Shown here one piece after another: positions 40,387-64,000 of a DNA stretch of 64,000 nucleotides; the stretch's first letter is position 1, and every line of letters starts with the position of its first letter. Both the position numbers and the translations under genes were made by a program. This stretch comes from Pogonophryne albipinna (lineage: Eukaryota; Chordata; Actinopteri; Perciformes; Artedidraconidae). The notes below the pieces were generated by a model that searched no databases, was not told the DNA's origin, and saw only the letters and a program-made list of their open reading frames with translations. The stretch lies in NCBI GenBank assembly GCA_028583405.1, contig CM053263.1:1810215-1874214 (forward strand), written 5' to 3'.

Positions 40387-40410
40387 CGTGTGTGTGTGTG
40401 TGGGTGCGTG
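40292..40410 (+). repeat. (GT)n array, interrupted at its right end
   Basis: A pure GT tract of about 90 bp, then two GGGTGCGTG variant units. Confidence 0.96.
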
Positions 40411-40816
40411 CAAGCCAGACTTTGCCCTAAGGGTGATACTCAAGGCAATCATCCTCGCCCCTGCATTGTCTTTAACCCCTGACCTTTTTTTAGCGATACA
40501 GTGTCACAGTGCAGAAAATGTCGGGATTGCTTACTGATCCAGTAGATTTATATATAATATAGGAAAGGTTTTGGATAATTGGGGGAGGTCATTTTTATTA
40601 TTTAATAATGTAATTAATCACGAGTCAGAAAAAAATGTACTGTATCTTGTTCATTTTATGCCAAATCTGTTCAGTAGCATTTTAAAAAAGTATTCTTGCT
40701 GGGTTGGCTTGAACTACTAGATACCAATGTGATGGACTAAGCCCAACATATATCTATCAGACTCTGCCAAAAACAAAAAGAGAAAATAATCCAACTTTAA
40801 TAAGACGCCCTACAAC

Positions 40817-41890
40817 ACTACTGCCAGTGGCAGTTCTCTCTGAGGGCCTAAGATATTCTAAAAAATAATATTTGAAAACATAAAAAAAATGTTATATTTT
40901 TTTAGTTATACTTTTCATTAGTTTTACCAAAATAAGTTGATTTAATTGTATTCAAAATAAAATGTCCAAAGAAATAAATCCTTCGAATCTGCCTGTTCAG
41001 TTTCTGTTTGAATGTGAAGGGTTAAAGCTCCTTGAGCCGTCTCTGCGAGTGAAGACAGGAGCTGAATGGAGGTCCTGCTGTAAATTCACAGAGGGCCCGC
41101 TATATTAACTGAACGAGAGAGTAATGTCAAATGACAGTACAATTGACCAATCATATCTTCCCTCTAAATGGGTGGGCTTTATTTTCACGGACTTTATGAC
41201 AAGTTCCGCCCACTGTGAAGTTTATGCATGTGTGTTATACTGGTGCAGTGACGCGTCCTAAAACCCAGAAGTAAGCTGTGCATGGGTTCCCTCGACAAAA
41301 AAGCAATGGGATTTCTCCATAGGATTTTGGAAAATAGCTAGAAATAAGGTCTGTGGGAAAACAAACCTGTTAGATAAATGCACGTTTTGTCTACCCTACT
41401 TTTATAATTTTCAAATCATAAATCTAATCGATAAATGTATAATTAGCATAAGTTCGTTCATGATGGCTCACTTCAGTGATAGTGATGACATCGTTGCAAA
41501 ATTATTAACCAAGTAATTTTCAAGATTGAGTTACAATGATAAACTGGAGTGGCAAAGGATCAGCTGCATGACCCGCCATCAAGTGCTTCATCCAAAAGGA
41601 CAGGAGGATGGACTTTGTGTTTAAGTGATTTGATCATCAAAGCCGACTTAATTCATTTGTAATTGTTACTTGGCTGTGGGTGCCCTGTCATGATAGGTGT
41701 TTATATAAATGGTGTTGTTTTGTGTGGTAGAGGGTCGCTGTCATTGATGCGTTTTGCACCCCGCTGATTTGATATTCCGCTGAAGTATACGCTGTGACTT
41801 AACTCTTCTTTTTTATTTATTTTCAAGGGAAGGGGGGGGGGGGGTCAGAAGGCCTAGGTATAAAAGTCACGGCTCGCCACTGACTACTGC
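40817..41890. mobile_element. hAT-like transposon with 8-bp TSD, no transposase
   Basis: The element is 40825-41882 (1,058 bp), flanked by identical ACTACTGC at 40817-40824 and 41883-41890. It starts CAGTGGC and ends GCCACTG (7-bp perfect inverted repeats); just inside, both ends share an AGGCCT word. A 13-base G run (41832-41844) lies near the right end. The sequence is AT-rich with many stops; no transposase frame survives. Only the short core of the inverted repeat matches, but the exact 8-bp duplication strongly supports the call. Confidence 0.78.
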
Positions 41891-49047
<7,157 letters not shown>

Positions 49048-49164
49048 ATGAGACACCAACAGCCAAAAATAGTCTTTAAAGACATGTGGCGAGCTCTATG
49101 GATGTCACTCTGGTGGCAGACATACTTTATCATATTTCAGCTTCTTTTTCTAACTGGCACTGAG
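49048..49164 (+). CDS. Candidate first coding exon encoding a signal peptide/anchor
   Basis: An ATG in a favourable context (GCCCGCCATGA, G at -3) opens 39 codons that end exactly at GAG/gtaggt, a good splice donor. The peptide has a basic start (Met-Arg-His, two Lys) and a second Met at residue 13. A hydrophobic stretch follows from about 15 to 36 (WRALWMSLWWQ, then YFIIFQLLFL), ending Thr-Gly-Thr-Glu. This is the build of a signal peptide or type II membrane anchor split by an intron in phase 0, as in many receptor and adhesion-molecule genes. The product is not recognised. The next exon would have to be phase 0; the segments at 50167 and 51195 fit but could belong to something else. No promoter was identified. 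Confidence 0.38.
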
Positions 49165-49709
49165 GTAGGTCTATATTAATATTATTTTGTGTTGTAAAAG
49201 CTGCATAGCTGGCTACGCAGTATGCTCTAGAGAGTAAGTGGACAGATAGGAGGATGAAATAAAGGTTGTGAGTCAGATCTAAACACACTTTGAGTATGTG
49301 GTATGACCTTTAGTCCTATCTTAAGATGCCCAAAGAAATGTAAAAAAGACAACATTTGAATATGTGAGGATGTGATACACATGTATTGATCAAACTGTGT
49401 GTACTTGATGTATGTGTGACTGTGAGTTGCTCTTATCTCTACAGGCAGATAGATGGGTGCGAGGGTCTGCACCACATGAAGCCACGTTAATAGTTACACT
49501 CCAAATCCTGGTTGTCTTTCTGGCTACACACACCCACATAAACAGAGACACTATCTGCCGTATTACACACACCAACACAGACGGGTTCTGCAAGAGCTGT
49601 TGGGTCATCACCATGCAGAGGGAACTTAGAGAGGAGGCACAACCCACTGGAATGAAAACTGCAGTGAGCTTTGGAGAAAACACTCCACACTGCAAGGCAC
49701 TGCTGCTGC

Positions 49710-49723
49710 ATTGCCATAGCAAC
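49710..49723 (+). promoter_or_regulatory. RFX X-box-like motif
   Basis: ATTGCCATAGCAAC matches the X-box at all but the first base. Confidence 0.4.
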
Positions 49724-50166
49724 GGTGAGGAGAGCATGAAGTGTTGGAGTCAGAGTCTCAAGGTTACTTAATCTATTCATGTTTTAATAATACCACTCCC
49801 TTATGAAAAGAATATTACCTCCCTTGTAAGTATGATGAAAATACATATCAGATCTCTGCAGCCAGTGTACACAGAGAAGCTGCCATCAGGGTTAAGACAA
49901 GGAAATGAACTGCACATATCTCGGTTTCATTAACCAAGACTTGAGTTGATGAGGCCTGATTTCAGAGTATTACATGGGCATACTATTTCTGGCTTGGCCT
50001 ATTTAAATAAGACAAGATCGGTCAGATGCACCGGTGTGTTTCCTCCTTGGAATAGACAGAGCTGGAAGGAGAAAGAGAGGAGAGGAGTTGCAGTATAGTT
50101 CAGGTCAGGAAGCTGAACTAATTGAAGCAGAATAACAGCTTTCGATGCTGCCAGTCTTTTGCCCAG

Positions 50167-50193
50167 GTGTCTGTGTCAGAGGTGAAGCAGCAG
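50167..50193 (+). other. Possible 27-nt micro-exon
   Basis: A TCTTTTGCCCAG acceptor is followed by 27 nt and then CAG/gtgagc, a near-consensus donor. In phase 0 it reads Val-Ser-Val-Ser-Glu-Val-Lys-Gln-Gln. The length is a multiple of three, as for neural micro-exons that can be skipped without changing frame. It lies between the signal-peptide exon and the 98-codon exon on the same strand, in a phase compatible with both. Confidence 0.3.
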
Positions 50194-51194
50194 GTGAGCA
50201 ACTGGCACTGTGTTGATGTCTGTGGGGTGGGGGGTCAGGGAGGCCTTCTGGGATTTGTGTTTTCCACCTGATCCATCTCTGGACACACATGTGGACTATT
50301 GAAGCTGATGACAGTGCAGCTGACAAATGGCATCATGCATGGAGTTAATGAGGGGAAAGCAGATGTATGCTGCCCCTCTGGAGATACTCTTTGTCAAAGT
50401 GCATGTGCCACGGATACAATTAATTGTGTGTACAAGTAATGTATGCATGCTCAAAAAATGCCATCATTCAGAAATGACGCAATGGATAAATAAGTGGATT
50501 CAATGTATGGACGTAAAAGCACTTACTATAAGATATACACTATCATGCTAGATAGGTGTCAACGAGACAGACATGGATCATGTTTTAGAGAGGCAAATTA
50601 TATATGTGTATTTTTAAGCAGGCAGCATATTATAATAATCATCTCAAAAAAGCTTAAAAATAAATATGGCACGCAGCACTATATTCCCTTCACCTTAAAT
50701 TATTAATCAGCAATGAGCTTTATGCGCTAGAAATATGAAAACAGAGGTGCGGAATAATGTGTTAAACATGAACAAAGATGTATTTGTTGTTGCATAGAAG
50801 ACGACAGCTAGTGAAGAAATGGGGGAAATAAACTTGTCATTGCTGTCTCAGTTATTAGAGCTCAGTTTCCCCCTTTCTACACTCAATTACATGCTGGGTT
50901 CTCCTCTGCAATCCCTCTTTCCCTGAACAAGTTATTGTTTTCATAAAGCCCTCTCACTCCCTCTGTCTCTTCCATCTGGAGTGCGTGCTATCATAAGTTG
51001 TGTGTGCTATGAAGCTTCCAGTGTGCTCTGCAGCAGCCCCTTCCTCTGCAGTGCTACAACGTGCGCTGACCCCTGACAGAACCACTGCAGTGTGAGCAGA
51101 GCGCTCTCTGCAATAAGCCCATGACATTAAAGAGATTATGTTAACCCAAGAGGAAGAAAACAAGAGTAAACAGTCTCTGCTGTAATACATTTAG

Positions 51195-51497
51195 ACCTTC
51201 TGGCAAAATAAGTGTGGCAAATTCAATGAAGTCAAGAGCTGCAGGGACCCTGAGCACTTCATTTATTCTGACAAACTGCAGCTGGATCCTTACACCAAGA
51301 CTGGGAACTTGCACACTTATTTTGAAAGTCTCCATGAAGTGATGAAAGTCACCCCGCTGCGACCGTATCACAACCTTTGTGCCTCTGATGCCAACCTGAG
51401 GGGCTGCCCTGTCCCTGTCCATGGTGCTGAACTCACTGAGGGGGATCTTACAGCACCTCTGCCACAACCAAGGGCATGGAATATCCCGGTACAGTGA
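51195..51497 (+). CDS. Candidate coding exon, unrecognised protein
   Basis: A frame with no stop runs from just after an ATTTAG acceptor-like site (TAG at 51192-51194) to a TGA at 51495. The peptide looks genuinely protein-like: Cys-Gly-Lys-Phe-Asn near residue 7, then HFIYSDKLQLDPYTKTG, TYFESLHEVMKVTPLRPYHN and CPVPVHGAELTEGD, with spaced Cys, Trp and Pro. A possible donor (CCG/gtacag) at 51489 would make it a 294-nt, 98-codon phase-0 exon. The next exon candidate at 51621 continues in the same phase. Without splicing the frame ends three codons later. No domain is recognised. An antisense frame of similar length exists but has a less natural composition. It could also be a decayed gene fragment. 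Confidence 0.45.
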   Translation, partial: TFWQNKCGKFNEVKSCRDPEHFIYSDKLQLDPYTKTGNLHTYFESLHEVMKVTPLRPYHNLCASDANLRGCPVPVHGAELTEGDLTAPLPQPRAWNIPVQ

Positions 51498-51620
51498 ACT
51501 ATACATGGGTCTGAAAACAAGCTTCATTTAGTCTGCCTTGTGTTGTAATCAGAAGCATTTCAAGTGTAAGAACTAGGCACTTGATCGTTTCCCCATCACT
51601 CGGTCTAACTCTTTTTCCAG

Positions 51621-51648
51621 GTCCATTATTATAGCATATCCTCCTGGG
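51621..51648 (+). other. Possible 28-nt exon continuing the frame
   Basis: A strong acceptor (CTCTTTTTCCAG) and a good donor (GGG/gtgagc) bound 28 nt. Joined to the previous candidate exon in phase 0 it reads Val-His-Tyr-Tyr-Ser-Ile-Ser-Ser-Trp plus one base. The next acceptor-like site, CTCCAG at 51913, would add four residues and a stop; its other frame is open for about 66 codons but out of phase. Confidence 0.32.
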
Positions 51649-51725
51649 GTGAGCTTTGAGACTCATTTGCCTTCTTCCTTGAAAATGCCTCCTAACTCAA
51701 AAATCGATTTGGTAAATGTGTAGAC

Positions 51726-51754
51726 ACATTCTCTTATGAATCATAAGAGAATGT
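51726..51754. repeat. Short perfect hairpin
   Basis: ACATTCTCTTATG and its exact reverse complement CATAAGAGAATGT are separated by AAT. The function is unknown. Confidence 0.8.
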
Positions 51755-52481
51755 AAAAACACAGACAAAAATGTTTTTAGCAGGCACATTTTGAAAATAT
51801 ATTTGTGGCCTAATTAAGCAAGCGTTGGCGGTGGCGCATGACAGCATGAACCAGTAAGACAGGCAAGTTCTCTGCTCTCTCCTCTCTTCTATGAACTATT
51901 AATTGATCTCCAGGGATCCTTGCTGTTTAAACTGCTCATAAACCTAGAACAAACTGCACCACAACCTTTAACTGAGAGAGGGAGCTCCCCCATGGGCGGA
52001 GAGCTGCTGCTGTGGACTGGGTCTGAGAAACCTCAACCTTTTCTCCACATTGCTTTATGCAGTCATTATCACATCTGTGGCTCTAACTCCAAACTCGTCA
52101 AAGGATGTGCATGATCTATTCAAACTTAAGAGGGAAGCCATATAATGAGTTGAAAATAACATTTTATGGAAGATCAACACTGTTTTTTCTGTTTATATGA
52201 TATCCAGAAAAGCCTCACAAAGTTAAAGCCTTCCTTCATAACATTATTAATTCACACTCTAATTACAAAAACAAGTTAACAAACATTTCAACTTTGACTT
52301 CTTTGACTGAGGATATTGCCCATTCAAAATGCAGATGTCGCTCCACTAATGAATGATGGATAAGGACTGGGAGGTTAACATCAATGAGTGACCATGAATA
52401 TGTGTGCTACATTATTCATTATTTTACAGTAAATTATCTTTGACTTGTTTGTCCATGTTCTTTAAGCTCAAGTGGCGCAGT

Positions 52482-53015
52482 ATTCTAATCAGCGTTTCCG
52501 CCAGGGGGCCGTCTTGCCGTCATTTGACGCCCTGAACGCGAGCCGAGGGCGTCCAAAAATATTAATTTTAAGTTTTTATCGCTTGAAATGACGAAAAGGA
52601 AAAAGGACAAGGACATCCCGCTGTTGGAGGGGCAAAGGAGTCTGGTGGGATTCTTTTCGGAGTATTGAAGATCGTTTCCCCGACATCGAAGGTGCCTGCT
52701 ACAGGACAACACGGAACGTGCGCGATTTGGACGCGATGAGCGGTGCTAGTGGAGCACGCGCGTGAGCTGCGAGCGCCGGAGCCTCGCAGCGGCGATACTG
52801 AGGCTCCGTGGTAAACTGTGGTAACATGAAGAGCCGTTTGGGAGCCGACACAGCCGTCGCTTTAAGAGAGCCGAACCAAATGATCCGGCTCACTAACGTA
52901 AAAAGACAGTATCTATAAGGGACGGCTCAAGTCAAAATTCAAAACACTCCCCCCCCCCGCTCTCTCGGGGTGGACGCCCTCTCAGCCCTGGTCTGGCGGA
53001 AACACTGATTCTAAT
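52482..53015 (+). mobile_element. Internally deleted hAT transposon with 8-bp TSD
   Basis: The element is 52490-53007 (518 bp), flanked by identical ATTCTAAT at 52482-52489 and 53008-53015 (T at position 2 and A at position 7, the hAT target preference). The ends are CAGCGTTTCCGCCAG and CTGGCGGAAACACTG, 15-bp inverted repeats with one mismatch. The interior is CpG-rich. A 26-codon frame at 52588-52668 (MTKRKKDKDIP, ending GFFSEY) resembles a transposase N-terminus and stops early, so this is a passenger copy cut down from a coding element. A C run lies at 52949-52958. Confidence 0.9.
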
Positions 53016-53481
53016 AGTAAAAGAAAACGAAGCTTGGAGTTATTCAATACAGTATATTAGTAATCAGAGATGTTTTTATATGTGACCTTCAATGGAGCTT
53101 TTCAATTCTGTATTTATATGGGATCAAGCGCATAACCCCTGTCAGTTTTAACAGCAGAAATGGTGTCCAAATCAATCCCGTCTGCTAAGAGATGGTAATG
53201 ATGTGCCGGGGCCTTGAGGACCACATCTCAGTCGGCCACTATTGCTCGACTGTCACAAGAGAAAGGACACACCACACATCCCAACTGAAACACACACTCT
53301 CACATTGTGAGGCTTCCTTTCCAGCACTGCAGCAACCAGACAAATCAGTTCTAATAACAGAGGAGCGGTGAAAGGTGCTATGATGTAACACGCTGTAAAC
53401 AAATACAGTGGAACAATCCAGTGTTTGTGTCAACAGGACGGAAAGGAGAAGGAGACCACAGAAGAGGGTGCACCATTACAT

Positions 53482-56699
<3,218 letters not shown>

Positions 56700-57015
56700 T
56701 TAGTTGTCTTTGTGTGTTCCACTGGAGTCTGTATGCTCATTAGACTGCCTTTACAGAGAAAAAGAGACAGTGGTCAGACACACACTCACACACACAACTT
56801 ACTGAACGAAAAAGAAAGACAAAGACGACAGGAAAGAGCAATTAGATCAAAACACGAAAAGAGTCACAGTAAAATAAACTCAACAATGCGATCAAGAATA
56901 CAAATAAGGAACATAGCAAGCTACTCATAACAGCACTAAACTTACAATTAAACCAAAAATAATAGATCCCCAAACCAAAACAGCCACACAGAATGATGGT
57001 AAATGTGATATGCGT

Positions 57016-61691
<4,676 letters not shown>

Positions 61692-61778
<87 letters not shown>
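61692..61778 (+). repeat. (GT)n microsatellite
   Basis: An 87-bp pure array. Confidence 0.98.
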
Positions 61779-63799
<2,021 letters not shown>

Positions 63800-64000
63800 C
63801 TAGCTTCCATAGCTGTGAGGAGTGGGGAGCTCAGCATGAATAATTGAACATGGGGGAGCGGGGGACAGAAGCCCAAAAAGCAAAATGCCAACTGCCAGGC
63901 TCCTTTTACTTTAGAAGAAGGGGGAGCCAAAGGTGGGGTTAGGGGATGCAAAGAAATAACGGAAGGGAAAAGAAGAAAATAAAAGGCGATACCAAAGAAC

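Noticed and set aside
51141..51527. 128-codon minus-strand frame
   Set aside because: It is antisense to the more natural plus-strand exon candidate, lacks splice or start context, and its tail is Phe/Leu-rich antisense of Lys/Glu codons.
52469..52481. GTGGCGCAG word suggesting a tRNA-derived SINE head
   Set aside because: Too short, with no matching A/B box pair, and interrupted by the hAT target site.

Overview
This is vertebrate nuclear DNA, most likely from a teleost fish. There is no bacterial-style gene packing, and no ORF outside repeats covers a recognisable whole protein. The window carries 21 (CA)n/(GT)n arrays totalling about 2.5 kb (roughly 4% of the bases). It also carries a fish-type DIRS tyrosine-recombinase retrotransposon, several non-autonomous hAT elements and two tails of non-LTR retrotransposons. 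It reads as a large intron or gene-poor intergenic region. The species cannot be named from the sequence.

Layout: 1-17 kb is mainly single-copy noncoding DNA with four CA/GT arrays and one perfect RFX-type X-box (13.18 kb). From 17.3 to 23 kb there is a 608-bp hAT element with an exact 8-bp target duplication, a possible small exon at 18.4 kb, a 328-bp foldback element ending in TTAA, and a cluster of four long CA/GT arrays. From 23 to 26.8 kb the DNA is single-copy, with one micro-exon-like segment at 24.9 kb. From 26.8 to 30.0 kb lies an internally deleted DIRS element: long inverted terminal repeats, a gag zinc-binding remnant, an RNase-H/YR junction remnant, a frameshifted tyrosine recombinase, a short tandem repeat, and a palindromic internal complementary region. 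Both terminal repeats carry a perfect match to the CTCF core motif.

From 30 to 49 kb there is single-copy sequence with an L2-type tail (33.7 kb), a 1,083-bp hAT (34.9-35.9 kb), another retrotransposon tail (38.1 kb), an AGTACTT-rich MITE-like element (39.0 kb), and a 1,058-bp hAT (40.8-41.9 kb). From 49.0 to 51.7 kb, on the plus strand, several segments look like exons: a signal-peptide-encoding first exon with a consensus donor, a 27-nt micro-exon, a 98-codon protein-like exon, and a 28-nt exon in compatible phase. I do not recognise the product, and this is the best candidate for a host gene in the window. A 518-bp hAT follows at 52.5 kb. The rest, to 64 kb, is noncoding with eight more CA/GT arrays.

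No CRISPR, operon, tRNA or rRNA gene was seen. The mobile elements are non-autonomous or dead copies. The undescribed-biology candidates are modest: the exon chain at 49-52 kb, the CTCF-like sites in the DIRS ends, and the inverted CA/GT pairs.
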